The notes under the pieces: model-generated
The model's database searches: none
Told to the model about the DNA's origin: nothing
The model's input: the letters and a program-made list of their open reading frames with translations, nothing else
Made by a program: the position numbers and the translations under genes
In this document: positions 28,626-37,180 of the stretch, piece after piece
Layout of the letters: the number at the start of each line of letters is the position of its first letter
Numbering within the stretch: the stretch's first letter is position 1
Assembly: GCA_944386365.1 (NCBI GenBank)
Contig: CALXAT010000007.1
Span: forward strand, 25,145-89,144
Direction: 5' to 3'
From: an uncultured Clostridia bacterium
GTDB lineage: Bacteria; Bacillota; Clostridia; TANB77; CAG-508
DNA length: 64,000 bases

Positions 28626-29153
28626 CTATGCTTCTGGTTCTACTAAACCATAGTTTTTACCATCTTTTAATTTATGAATTACATTTACTTTTCCTGTTTC
28701 AACATTGATAAATGTTAAGAAATTATGTGATGGTTTTTCTTGTAATTTAAGGACAGCATCTTCTGGTAACATTGGCTTAATTTCATAATATGATGTTTTT
28801 ATAATTTCATTTGATATTTCAGAAACTTTATCATCTGAAACTTCCATCGTTTTTATACTACCTTCTCTTAACATTTTTTCTTTTTTCGTTTTTACTTTTC
28901 TGATTTGTCCTTCTAATATATCTATATCTTTATCTATAGATGCATACATATCTTTATCTTCTGTTACTGCTCTATACTTTTCTCCTCCTGCTAGCACACA
29001 TATCTCTGCTATTTGCTCGTTTTTTTCTGTTCGTAAAGTAACATCTGCCTCTGCATCTTCAAAATATTTATCAATTCTATCTAATTTTTTTTCAACATAA
29101 TCGTTTATTGCTTCTGTTATCTTTAGTTCCTTTCCTATTATTTTTATTTTCAT
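28626..29153 (-). CDS. hpf: Long-form ribosome hibernation promoting factor
   Basis: 175 residues. An N-terminal HPF/YfiA domain (about 1-95: MKIKIIGKELKITEAINDYVEKKLDRIDKYF, AEADVTLRTEKNEQIAEI) is joined by a linker to the C-terminal dimerisation domain (about 118-175: KPMLPEDAVLKLQEKPSHNFLTFINVETGKVNVIHKLKDG). The long form pairs two 70S ribosomes into inactive 100S particles in stationary phase. ATG follows GGGAGCG. It is a single-gene unit. Confidence 0.95.
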   Translation of the reverse strand: MKIKIIGKELKITEAINDYVEKKLDRIDKYFEDAEADVTLRTEKNEQIAEICVLAGGEKYRAVTEDKDMYASIDKDIDILEGQIRKVKTKKEKMLREGSIKTMEVSDDKVSEISNEIIKTSYYEIKPMLPEDAVLKLQEKPSHNFLTFINVETGKVNVIHKLKDGKNYGLVEPEA

Positions 29154-29306
29154 AAAAATCGCTCCCTTCTTCTTTCATGTTTTTGTTATCAAGTTATATG
29201 ATTATTATATATGTTATTTTGTTTTTTTTCAACCTTTTTTAAATTAAATTTATTATCCCATTGCAAAATTCTTAAAGCGATTTTTAAAACTATAAGTATT
29301 TCATAC

Positions 29307-30035
29307 TTAAAATAACGCTTCCAATTTGTATTCTCTTTCCATTTTTTCATTAAAATATATGCTTGTAATTAATTTAAATTCTTCTAAAGCTTCATTTTTT
29401 AAATTAAATGAAAATACTTTTTTGGCTGGAGCCGATATGGTATATTTAATTGCATTGATTGTGCTTTCTGACATAAATATAGAAGATTTATCTTGTCTAC
29501 TACAAGCTTCGCATTTAAAACCATTATCTCTTATACTAAAATAATGTAAATTATCTTTTTGTTTACAAGTTACACATGCTGTTACCCTAGGTGTAAAACC
29601 TAACAAACTTAATAATCTTAATTTAAATATACTGATAACTAAATCTTTGTCTTTGTCCGTTTCTGATAAAATATATAATGCATTTAAATATAACTGTAAT
29701 ATATTATAACAATTTTCATTTTCATCTGTTACATCTTGTACAATTTTATTTAAATGAATTGCATATTTTAATTTATCCAAATCTGTTCTAATTTTATAAA
29801 ACATCTCTATTGTTTCACAAGAATTGATATGATATGTACTTGTCCCCTGATACAATAAATATTCACAAAAGCAAAAAAGTTGTGTTCCTGCTAAAAGAGC
29901 ACTTTTAGGTCTTCTTGCTCCTTTAGCAGAACAGGATATTTTTCCAAGATTGGGTGTTAATATGGTAAGCATCTTATCATAGTCACCCATATTATTTTCA
30001 GATAATACAATTCCTTTTACTTTTATTGTCGCCAT
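29307..30035 (-). CDS. recO: DNA repair protein RecO
   Basis: 242-residue recombination mediator that works with RecF/RecR to load RecA. N-terminal OB fold (VKGIVLSENNMGDYDKMLTILTPNLGKISCSAKGARRPKS), helical middle, and a zinc motif (CVTCKQ...CEACSRQ) near residues 148-170. The era-yqzL-recO order of Bacillus is kept. The length is typical. Confidence 0.94.
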   Translation of the reverse strand: MATIKVKGIVLSENNMGDYDKMLTILTPNLGKISCSAKGARRPKSALLAGTQLFCFCEYLLYQGTSTYHINSCETIEMFYKIRTDLDKLKYAIHLNKIVQDVTDENENCYNILQLYLNALYILSETDKDKDLVISIFKLRLLSLLGFTPRVTACVTCKQKDNLHYFSIRDNGFKCEACSRQDKSSIFMSESTINAIKYTISAPAKKVFSFNLKNEALEEFKLITSIYFNEKMEREYKLEALF

Positions 30036-30075
30036 ATTTTAATCCCTCTAAATCTATTTTCTATTGTTTTTATGT

Positions 30076-30252
30076 TTACAAATTTTTCTCAATATTTCTA
30101 TTTTCAATGAGTTTTTCTTCCATATTTTCTTTATGAATAGCTATATCTTTCTTTTCTATTTTATCTTCTATATTTTCTATCTGTTTCAACTCTAAATACG
30201 TATTAATATCTCCTGTATTTTTAAATGTCTCCCATGCAATCTTTTTTATCAT
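30076..30252 (-). CDS. yqzL: YqzL-like small protein
   Basis: 58 residues, MIKKIAWETFKNTGDINTYL then a charged helix. The opening W-x-x-F-x-x-T-G-x-I/D-x-x-Y-L pattern and the position between era and recO are those of YqzL in Bacillus. Here the C-terminus has an added Lys/Glu-rich tail of about 30 residues. ATG (30250-30252) follows GGAGATGATAGCTT. The function of YqzL is not known; it may be co-expressed with Era. Confidence 0.75.
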   Translation of the reverse strand: MIKKIAWETFKNTGDINTYLELKQIENIEDKIEKKDIAIHKENMEEKLIENRNIEKNL

Positions 30253-30353
30253 AAGCTATCATCTCCATTTTTTAGTTTTCACTATTATCTTTTGCAATTT
30301 TTGTATTATTATTCAATATCTTAATTGTAATTTTTATTTTATAACTATTACAA

Positions 30354-31256
30354 TTATTGTAACTTAAATTTGTTAACAATTGACTGATTATCAATCCAGT
30401 CCTCTTTTACTTTTACCCATGTTTTCAAATTAATTTTCACTCCAAAATTTTCTTCCATATCGATCCTAGCAGCTCTTCCTATTCTTTTTAACATTTCTCC
30501 ATTTTTTCCAATAATAATTCCTTTATGGGATTCCCTTAAACAATATATCGTTGCTTCTATATCATAGATTTCTTCATTATTTTTATTTTTTCTCAATTTC
30601 ATTTTTTCTACTTCCACATAAATCCCATGTGGTACTTCATCTTGTAACAATTTTAAAGCTTTTTCTCTTATGGTTTCTTCCGCCAATTGTCTCATCGTTT
30701 GATCTGTATATTCCTCTGTATCATAATATGCAGGACCTTCTTTTAAGTTCTTTTCAATCTCCTCTAAAATAATTTCTTTATATTTTACATTTGTCGCTGA
30801 TATTGGAATTACAGCTTCAAAATCATATGCTTTACTATAAATATCAATTAACTTAAGCAATTTTTCTCTCTTTACTAAATCTATTTTATTAATGATTAAT
30901 ATTGTTTTTCTTTTAGCTTCTTTAATTTTTTCTAATATCATCCTATCTCCTTTTCCAATATCTTCACTTGTTGCTTCTATTAGAAATAATATAACATCTG
31001 CATCTGGTATACTTGCAAAAGACGTCTCATTCATTGTTTCATTTAATTTATGCTTTGGTTTATGAATACCCGGTGTATCTGTAAATATAATTTGTGAGTT
31101 TTCTCTATTCACGATTCCTCTAATTGCTGTTCTCGTTGTTTGAACTTTATTGGCAATTGCCGCAACTTTCTCTCCTACTAACAAATTCAAAAGTGTTGAT
31201 TTTCCTACATTTGTTCTTCCCACTAATGTTACAAACCCTGATTTAAATTCTGCCAT
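30354..31256 (-). CDS. era: GTPase Era
   Basis: 300-residue GTPase that binds the 3' end of 16S rRNA and checks 30S maturation. G1 GRTNVGKST, G3 DTPGIHKPKH, G4 NKID, then the C-terminal KH domain with GIYVEVEKMKLRKN and IIGKNGEMLKRIGRAARIDME. The length is typical. It is the first gene of the era-yqzL-recO unit. Confidence 0.97.
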   Translation of the reverse strand: MAEFKSGFVTLVGRTNVGKSTLLNLLVGEKVAAIANKVQTTRTAIRGIVNRENSQIIFTDTPGIHKPKHKLNETMNETSFASIPDADVILFLIEATSEDIGKGDRMILEKIKEAKRKTILIINKIDLVKREKLLKLIDIYSKAYDFEAVIPISATNVKYKEIILEEIEKNLKEGPAYYDTEEYTDQTMRQLAEETIREKALKLLQDEVPHGIYVEVEKMKLRKNKNNEEIYDIEATIYCLRESHKGIIIGKNGEMLKRIGRAARIDMEENFGVKINLKTWVKVKEDWIDNQSIVNKFKLQ

Positions 31257-31396
31257 TTTTTATTTTCCTTTCTTCTTATTTTAATTTCCTTTATATTATA
31301 CACCATTTTTTTGCTAAATTTGTAGAATTTGTGAAATTTATTTAAGTTTTAAATTTTATTTTTATTTAAATCTTTATATACTTTTCCTTTTTATAG

Positions 31397-31430
31397 CAAA
31401 AAAGCTGTATTATGGGAAATACAGCTTTTA
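31397..31430 (-). terminator. Terminator after the glycosyltransferase gene
   Basis: Stem AAAAGCTGTATT/AATACAGCTTTT followed by T-rich sequence on the minus strand, just past the stop at 31437. Confidence 0.85.
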
Positions 31431-31436
31431 TATATT

Positions 31437-32729
31437 TTATGCATATGCTTGACGTTTTCTAAAGTTAAGTAAGTTCGTAATTTCATTATCACCTTTAATT
31501 GTCTTTTTCGTTTTCTTAGCTCTTTCTTGCTCAAGTTGTCTTTTTTGTTTTTCAGCCATTGATTGACAAATTGCTTTTTGATATGTGAAATGAGTGTCTT
31601 GTGCAATCTTACTCCAATTATATTCATTTCTAACCTTATTTTTTGCTTTTTTCGTTATATCTGCACATAATTTATGATCATACAATAATTCTAGTATAGA
31701 ATCTGCTATTGAATTTGGATTTCCGCAATATGTTTTCATACCATTTTCTCTATGTTGTACGATTTCATTTAATCCACCAATATCTGATACAACTACTGGA
31801 TTTTCTGATAACATTGCTTCTAATGCTACAATTCCAAATGGTTCATAGGTACTTGGAAATACTGCTATATCTGCTGCCTTATACATTCTTTGAACATCTT
31901 TTCCTGCCATATATCCTGCAAAATACACTTTATTAGCTATTCCAAGTGCATTTGCTTGTGCTTGTAATTCCTCTAGCATTCCACCTTTTCCACAAATAAC
32001 TAACTTAGAATCATGATATCCATTTAGAATTTTAGGCATTGCACTGATTAAATGTTGTACACCTTTCTCATAAACCAATCTTCCCATAAACAAGATAATC
32101 TTTTCATTATCCATTGCAAATCTTCTTCTAAAATTATAGTCTCTTTCTATACCATTAAATAAATTTAAATTTACACCATTTGGTACTACATTGATTTTTT
32201 CATATGGTAATCCAAATAATCTTTGTAACTCATTTTTCATGTAGTTACTATTTACAATAACTTCTGAAGCTTCATATGTTAACATCCATTCTGTATCATT
32301 TATATATCTTTGTGTTTCATCATGTATTCCACTATTTCTTCCTGATTCTGTTGCATGTATTGTAGCTACAATTGGAATATTATATGAATTTTTTAATGTT
32401 TTTGCTGCATAAGCAACTAACCAATCATGTGCATGAATTACATCAAAATTTCCTTGTTCTGCTATAATTTCATTTGCTTTTGCAATTAAATTAAAGTTCA
32501 ATTGCATAATCCAATCTATAAAATTATTTGGATTTATCATGTAATTGTCTACTCTATATACTTTTACACCTTTATCATCCTCAAAATATGGTGCATCTCC
32601 ATCTTTATACGTAACAACCGTTACATCATGACCATCTTTTATTAATGTTCTTGATAAATCATATACAACCCTTGCAATTCCTCCTACTACTCTTGGTGGG
32701 TATTCCCATGTTAACATCAATATTTTCAT
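31437..32729 (-). CDS. Family 4/5 glycosyltransferase, glycogen-synthase-like
   Basis: 430-residue GT-B retaining glycosyltransferase. N-terminal donor/acceptor loop MLTWEYPPRVVGGIARVV, IHAHDWL, and the C-terminal nucleotide-sugar site with FMGRLVYEKG, YMAGKDVQRMY and PSTYEPFGIVALEAM. This type of protein is often paired with GH57 alpha-glucan enzymes and DUF4912 proteins, both encoded at 47-50 kb, so alpha-glucan (glycogen-like) synthesis is the likely role. The start at 32727-32729 (MKILML) is preferred: AAAGGGAG lies 9 nt before it, whereas the earlier ATG at 32747 lacks a site. The short basic C-terminus (EKQKRQLEQERAKK) is an extra tail. Confidence 0.85.
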   Translation of the reverse strand: MKILMLTWEYPPRVVGGIARVVYDLSRTLIKDGHDVTVVTYKDGDAPYFEDDKGVKVYRVDNYMINPNNFIDWIMQLNFNLIAKANEIIAEQGNFDVIHAHDWLVAYAAKTLKNSYNIPIVATIHATESGRNSGIHDETQRYINDTEWMLTYEASEVIVNSNYMKNELQRLFGLPYEKINVVPNGVNLNLFNGIERDYNFRRRFAMDNEKIILFMGRLVYEKGVQHLISAMPKILNGYHDSKLVICGKGGMLEELQAQANALGIANKVYFAGYMAGKDVQRMYKAADIAVFPSTYEPFGIVALEAMLSENPVVVSDIGGLNEIVQHRENGMKTYCGNPNSIADSILELLYDHKLCADITKKAKNKVRNEYNWSKIAQDTHFTYQKAICQSMAEKQKRQLEQERAKKTKKTIKGDNEITNLLNFRKRQAYA

Positions 32730-32899
32730 TGATATACTCCCTTTCATTTTTGATTTTCTTTCGTTTATGACAAATTAACACATTTTAGTATATTTTATAC
32801 AAATTTTTTCAAAATGTAAATGGTTTTTTAGAAATATTTTCAATATTTTTAGAAGGTTTATTGATTAGATTTTATCTTTTCATTATATGTTTTATATAC

Positions 32900-32932
32900 A
32901 AAAAAAGAACCAAGCTATTCACTTGATTCATT
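32900..32932 (-). terminator. Terminator after rpmA
   Basis: Stem GAATCAAG/CTTGGTTC (one G-U) followed by seven T on the minus strand. Confidence 0.82.
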
Positions 32933-32935
32933 TTT

Positions 32936-33196
32936 CTATGCATCTACTGGATAAACACTAACTTGTTTTTTATCTCTACCTTTTCTTTCAAATTTAACTG
33001 TTCCATCTACTAATGCATATAAAGTATCATCACTACCTTTACCTACATTTGTTCCTGGATGTACTTTTGTTCCTCTTTGTCTTACTAAGATATTTCCAGC
33101 TAGAACAAATTGACCATCAGCTCTTTTTACTCCAAGACGCTTTGATTCACTCTCTCTACCATTATGGCTGCTACCTTGACCTTTTTTATGAGCCAT
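32936..33196 (-). CDS. rpmA: 50S ribosomal protein L27
   Basis: 86 residues starting [31 protein letters not shown], a normal L27 whose N-terminus reaches the peptidyl transferase centre. Most Firmicutes make L27 with a short N-terminal extension (ending in LQLFA) removed by the cysteine protease Prp, encoded between rplU and rpmA. Here the mature-type start directly follows AAAGGAG and only a 100-nt gap separates it from rplU, so both extension and prp are missing from this locus. Confidence 0.96.
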   Translation of the reverse strand: MAHKKGQGSSHNGRESESKRLGVKRADGQFVLAGNILVRQRGTKVHPGTNVGKGSDDTLYALVDGTVKFERKGRDKKQVSVYPVDA

Positions 33197-33296
33197 GATT
33201 TCTCACTCCTTTCGGTTCAGATTTTATTATCTTTTTACAAATGATTTTTCTCCTATCATTTGCTTTTATACTTTTTCTAAATTATAAAAATTCACA

Positions 33297-33683
33297 TTAA
33301 GCTTCTACTTTTTCAGCAACTTTTTTGCTTTCAGTTTTTGCACTTGCTGCTTTTGTTTCTGTTTTCTTAGCAGCTGTTTTGATTGCTGTAATTTCTACTT
33401 TTGTATATGGTTGTCTATGTCCTTGTTTTCTTCTATAATTCTTTTTCGCTTTCATTTTGAAAACAATGATTTTTTTACCTTTACCATGAGAAACTACTTT
33501 TCCTTCTACTTTTACACCTTTCACATAAGGATTTCCAACTTGTACTTTTCCATCTTCTGAAACGAATATAACTTTATCAAAAGTAACTTTTTTACCTTCT
33601 TCTGCATCTAGTTTTTCGAAAAATACAACATCTCCTTCTGCTACTTTGTATTGTTTTCCACAGCTTTCAATTATTGCGTACAT
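33297..33683 (-). CDS. rplU: 50S ribosomal protein L21 with C-terminal tail
   Basis: 128 residues. The first ~102 are standard L21 ([37 protein letters not shown]). The last ~26 form an Ala/Lys/Thr/Glu-rich tail ([19 protein letters not shown]), similar in style to the low-complexity tails of the DUF4912 protein and of 58457-59731. ATG follows GGGAGGTGCATTTTAG. First gene of the rplU-rpmA unit, behind an apparent L21 leader. Confidence 0.95.
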   Translation of the reverse strand: MYAIIESCGKQYKVAEGDVVFFEKLDAEEGKKVTFDKVIFVSEDGKVQVGNPYVKGVKVEGKVVSHGKGKKIIVFKMKAKKNYRRKQGHRQPYTKVEITAIKTAAKKTETKAASAKTESKKVAEKVEA

Positions 33684-33696
33684 CTAAAATGCACCT

Positions 33697-33790
33697 CCCT
33701 TATTTGTATACTCGCTAATCCTTAAAAAAGGTAACTAACGCTATTTGTTAGTATTTATGTACCTTGACTAAGCGGATTACAGTTACCTAT
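33697..33790 (-). promoter_or_regulatory. Probable ribosomal L21 leader RNA
   Basis: The region between the promoter side and the rplU ribosome site folds into pairable segments on the minus strand (TAATCCGCT.. with AAGGATTAGCG; GGTAACT with AGTTACC; ACTAAC with GTTAGT). Position directly before rplU and this nested pairing match the L21 leader of Firmicutes, proposed to give autoregulation by L21. Not checked against a covariance model. Confidence 0.5.
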
Positions 33791-33859
33791 TTTACCATAA
33801 AATGCTATTGGTGTCAACCATTTCAATTGAATTTTTTAGCAATCTTAGCACAAATTTTT

Positions 33860-33890
33860 AAGGTACACATATTTTCCTTATGTGTACCTT
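33860..33890. other. Inverted repeat between thrS and the L21 leader
   Basis: Perfect stem AAGGTACACATA/TATGTGTACCTT. The T-rich tail is on the plus side, not the minus side, so it is a weak terminator for thrS. It may still insulate the thrS unit. Confidence 0.5.
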
Positions 33891-33895
33891 CCTTT

Positions 33896-35830
33896 TTATT
33901 CTTTATTATCTATTTTTTCCAATATTTCTTTTATAAATTCTTCTACTGTTTTTGCTCCAATATCGCCTTTTTCTCTTGAACGAATAGATACTGTATTTCC
34001 TTCTACTTCTTTTTCACCAACAATTAACATATATGGAATTTTTTGCAATTGTGCTTCACGAATTTTATATCCTGTTTTTTCATTTCTGTCATCTACTTCT
34101 ACACGAATTCCTTTTGCTTGTAATTCTTCTTTTACTTTATAGGCATATTCATGTTGCTTATCTGTAATTGGCAAAATTTTTACTTGTACTGGTGCAATCC
34201 ATACAGGAAGATTTCCTTTTGTTTCTTCTAATAGGAAAGAGATAAATCTATCTGATGATCCTAAAATTGCTCTGTGAATAACAACTGGTCTATGTGCTTT
34301 TCCATCTTCTCCTATATATTCTAATTCAAATCTTTCTGGTAATGCAAAGTCTAGTTGACAAGTTGGAATAGTAACATCATGATTTAAAGCTGTTCTAATT
34401 TGAATATCAATTTTAGGTCCATAAAATGCTGCTTCTCCTTCTGCTTCATAAAAGTCAATATTTAATTCTTTTAAGATTTCTCTTAATTGGCTTTCTGCTG
34501 TCTCCCACATTTCGTCATTATCAATATATTTTTCTTTATTTGCTTTATCTCTTAATGATAATCTATATTTAAAAGCTGATGCTGGGAATCCAAAATCTTT
34601 TTGATATACTTCTTTTATTAAATTTAAAACTCTTCCTACTTCTTCTTTTATTTGGTCTGGTCTTACAAATAAATGGGCATCATTTTGACACATTTGACGA
34701 ACTCTTTCTAGTCCACAAACACTACCACTGGATTCATAACGGAAATCATGTGCCAATTCTCCTATACGAATTGGTAAATCTCTATATGAATGCATTTTAT
34801 TTTTATATATTAACATATGATGTGGACAGTTCATTGGTCTTAATACCATTTCTTCATTATCCATTTTCATAACCGGGAACATATCTTCTTTATAATGATC
34901 CCAATGTCCACTGGTTTTATATAATTCCACATTGGCAAGTGATGGAGTATATACATGTGCATATCCTAAAGAAATTTCTTTATCTTGAATATATCTCTCT
35001 AAGATTCTTCTAATCGTTGCACCATTTGGTAGATACATTGGAAGTCCTGACCCTACTAATTTATGTGTCATAAAGATTTCTAGGTCTTTTCCAATTTTTC
35101 TGTGGTCTCTTTGTTTTGCTTCTTCTAAGAAATCCAAATATTCTTGTAATTGACTAGCTTTAGGAAATGAAATGGCATAAATTCTTTGAAGCATTTTATT
35201 CTTTTCGCTGCCTCTCCAATAAGCTCCTGAAGATGAAAGAATCTTTACTGCTTTTACCTTTCCTGTACTAAGTAAATGAGGACCTGCACATAAATCTGTA
35301 AAATCACCCTGCTTGTAGAAACTAATTTCTTCTCCTTCTGGTAATTCTTCTATTAATTCTTGTTTATATGGTTGATCTTTCATTAATTCCAATGCTTCTT
35401 TTTTTGGTAATGAAAATCTTTCAATTTTGAAATCTTCCTTGATAATTTTTTTCATTTCTTCTTCAATTTTTGTTTTATCTTCATCTGTAAATGGTGTTTC
35501 TACATCAAAATCATAGTAAAAACCATTATCGATACTTGGCCCAATTGCAAATTTTACATCTGGAAACAATCTTTGTACTGCTTGCGCCATAATATGTGAT
35601 GTTGTATGCCAGTATGCTTTTTTTCCTTCTAAATCATCTTCTTGGAATGTATGAATCACTAATTTACAATCCTCATTTAATGCAAATCTTAAATCTTTTA
35701 CTTCTCCATTTACTTCTCCACAAGTTGCATTTCTTGCCAACCCTTCACTAATTTTTTTAGCCACTTCTAAAATGCTTGTTCCTTTTTCCACCTCTAGACT
35801 AGAATTGTCTTTTAATGTAACTTTTAACAT
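33896..35830 (-). CDS. thrS: Threonine--tRNA ligase
   Basis: 644-residue class II synthetase. TGS domain (about 1-62), editing domain with HTTSHIMAQAVQRLF (HxxxH), and catalytic core with motif 2 region GLERVRQMCQNDAHLFVRPDQ and zinc ligands within RPMNCPHHMLIY, followed by the anticodon-binding domain (about 540-644: PVWIAPVQVKILPITDKQ). The length is typical. It is the second gene behind a T-box leader, 20 nt after an unknown gene, with its own strong AAAGGAGG site. Confidence 0.97.
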   Translation of the reverse strand: MLKVTLKDNSSLEVEKGTSILEVAKKISEGLARNATCGEVNGEVKDLRFALNEDCKLVIHTFQEDDLEGKKAYWHTTSHIMAQAVQRLFPDVKFAIGPSIDNGFYYDFDVETPFTDEDKTKIEEEMKKIIKEDFKIERFSLPKKEALELMKDQPYKQELIEELPEGEEISFYKQGDFTDLCAGPHLLSTGKVKAVKILSSSGAYWRGSEKNKMLQRIYAISFPKASQLQEYLDFLEEAKQRDHRKIGKDLEIFMTHKLVGSGLPMYLPNGATIRRILERYIQDKEISLGYAHVYTPSLANVELYKTSGHWDHYKEDMFPVMKMDNEEMVLRPMNCPHHMLIYKNKMHSYRDLPIRIGELAHDFRYESSGSVCGLERVRQMCQNDAHLFVRPDQIKEEVGRVLNLIKEVYQKDFGFPASAFKYRLSLRDKANKEKYIDNDEMWETAESQLREILKELNIDFYEAEGEAAFYGPKIDIQIRTALNHDVTIPTCQLDFALPERFELEYIGEDGKAHRPVVIHRAILGSSDRFISFLLEETKGNLPVWIAPVQVKILPITDKQHEYAYKVKEELQAKGIRVEVDDRNEKTGYKIREAQLQKIPYMLIVGEKEVEGNTVSIRSREKGDIGAKTVEEFIKEILEKIDNKE

Positions 35831-35849
35831 AATAAAACCTCCTTTATAT

Positions 35850-36623
35850 TTATCTATTTCCTTGTTCTATATCAATTCCCATCAAACTTTTCAAACCTCG
35901 TCGATAAATGGGATTTATTTGTCTTTGAATTATTTCTTGTTTTTCTTTTTCTTTCAATGCTTTTATGTCTTTTTCCTCTATTAGTTCTCCTTCTGTTTCG
36001 TCTAAATCTTCTATATGTCTACTATGTCTTATGTCATAATAGCTTATATTTCCCTTTTCCTTTGTTGGTTTAGAATTTTCTGTTATTTTTAAGATATGTG
36101 GATTGTTTTCTAATCTTTCCTTAAAACTATATATCGTTCTAACACTCTCAGCATCTCTCTTTAGCATTTCTATTTCTCTTTCTGTTTCAATTCCATTTTT
36201 GTCATACACATAGCGAATGCTTTTAAATATTCTATCTATTCCATATCTACGATAATCCAATGTACTTACCTTTTCCATTCCATCTTTTAAAATATTATAT
36301 CGAATATCTTTTTCCTTTTCCTGTCTTCCTCTAAAATCCTCTTGCAATAATGGCAATGATATTTCTACATTTCCGTCTTTGTTCACTCTAAAATGATTAT
36401 CATTATCTATAAACATTTCTATACGAGGAAGTATGCATTTTGTATATTCTATATCATCTATATATGATGCTTGTGGTGAATACATATTAATCGCTAGTTT
36501 TTCAAATTGATCTACAATATCTATTATTCTTGGATTTTTAAGTAATGCCAAACTGCAATATCCTCTTTGTAATTTTTCGAATATTTCACCTTCAGCCATT
36601 CTTCTTCCAAAACTTTTATACAT
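35850..36623 (-). CDS. Unknown protein co-transcribed with thrS behind the T-box
   Basis: 257 residues, no family recognised. Mostly helical and charged, with no membrane segment or signal. It has a basic N-terminus (MYKSFGRRMAEGEIFEK), a middle with RYGIDRIFKSIRYVYDKNGIE, and a Glu/Lys-rich C-terminal third. Its ATG comes 8 nt after the T-box hairpin and its Shine-Dalgarno AGGAG lies in the 3' arm of that hairpin. It is thus the first gene controlled by threonine tRNA charging, which suggests a link to translation or threonine use. The real role is unknown. Confidence 0.7.
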   Translation of the reverse strand: MYKSFGRRMAEGEIFEKLQRGYCSLALLKNPRIIDIVDQFEKLAINMYSPQASYIDDIEYTKCILPRIEMFIDNDNHFRVNKDGNVEISLPLLQEDFRGRQEKEKDIRYNILKDGMEKVSTLDYRRYGIDRIFKSIRYVYDKNGIETEREIEMLKRDAESVRTIYSFKERLENNPHILKITENSKPTKEKGNISYYDIRHSRHIEDLDETEGELIEEKDIKALKEKEKQEIIQRQINPIYRRGLKSLMGIDIEQGNR

Positions 36624-36627
36624 AACA

Positions 36628-36845
36628 AAACACTCCTATGGATTTCTATCCATAGGAGTGCATTTATTTATACACGGTTCCATCCTATTTTTCACTTAAT
36701 TGAAAGATGATAACGTATCTCACACGTTTGGCTTATTCACCAAAAACTTGAAGAGGTAGTTTTCAAATATGTTTTTCTAGATTAGCTTTCAGCTAATAGC
36801 CAATCCTCTCTTTAGATAACCTTTATTTTACTTTTTCTCTTACTA
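36628..36845 (-). promoter_or_regulatory. T-box riboswitch, threonine type
   Basis: On the minus strand a Stem I base (AAGAGAGG pairing with CCTCTTC), a long AT-rich stem, and the T-box core TGGAACCG (36675-36682) are followed by a strong 12-bp hairpin CACTCCTATGGA/TCCATAGGAGTG (36631-36660). The specifier region near the end of Stem I contains ACTACC, fitting Thr codons ACT/ACC. The TTTT tail after the hairpin is short, and the hairpin's 3' arm contains AGGAG of the next gene, so translational as well as transcriptional control is possible. Confidence 0.85.
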
Positions 36846-36995
36846 GTCTTTATCTTATGACAATTATTTTATTACTTTTTTTAAAAAAAGTCAATAGAAA
36901 TATTTACTTTTATTTATTTCTATTGTATAATTTATAACGTTATAACAATTTGTAAAATGTTTAAATAAATAACATTAAAATCAATACCTTTATTT

Positions 36996-37071
36996 GCTTC
37001 TATAGCTCAGTTGGTAGAGTGCAGCCTTGGTAAGGCTGAGGTCACGGGTTCAATTCCCGTTAGAAGCCCCA
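36996..37071 (+). tRNA. tRNA-Thr (anticodon GGT)
   Basis: Acceptor GCTTCTA/TAGAAGC, anticodon stem CAGCC/GGCTG with loop TTGGTAA (anticodon GGT, reading ACC/ACT), T arm with TTCAATT. The 3' CCA is encoded at 37069-37071; the discriminator base is C, unusual for Thr. It lies about 150 nt from, and divergent to, the threonine T-box, and the dispersed repeat starts directly at its 3' end. Confidence 0.93.
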
Positions 37072-37141
37072 TAGGGACGTGTCAAATCGTTTCAAAATGA
37101 AACAAAAGGGACAGACTATAAGTATTAAAGTCTGTCCCTTT
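37071..37141 (-). repeat. Dispersed REP-like repeat, copy C, acting as tRNA terminator
   Basis: Inverted copy. Starts TAGGGACGTGTCAAATCG right after the tRNA CCA, contains the GTTTC/GAAAC palindrome, and ends in the stem AAAGGGACAGACT/AGTCTGTCCCTTT, followed by TCTTATTTTT on the plus strand. That last hairpin has the form of a terminator for tRNA-Thr. Confidence 0.85.
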
Positions 37142-37180
37142 CTTATTTTTATAACTTTTTTAGACTACATTATATATTAT

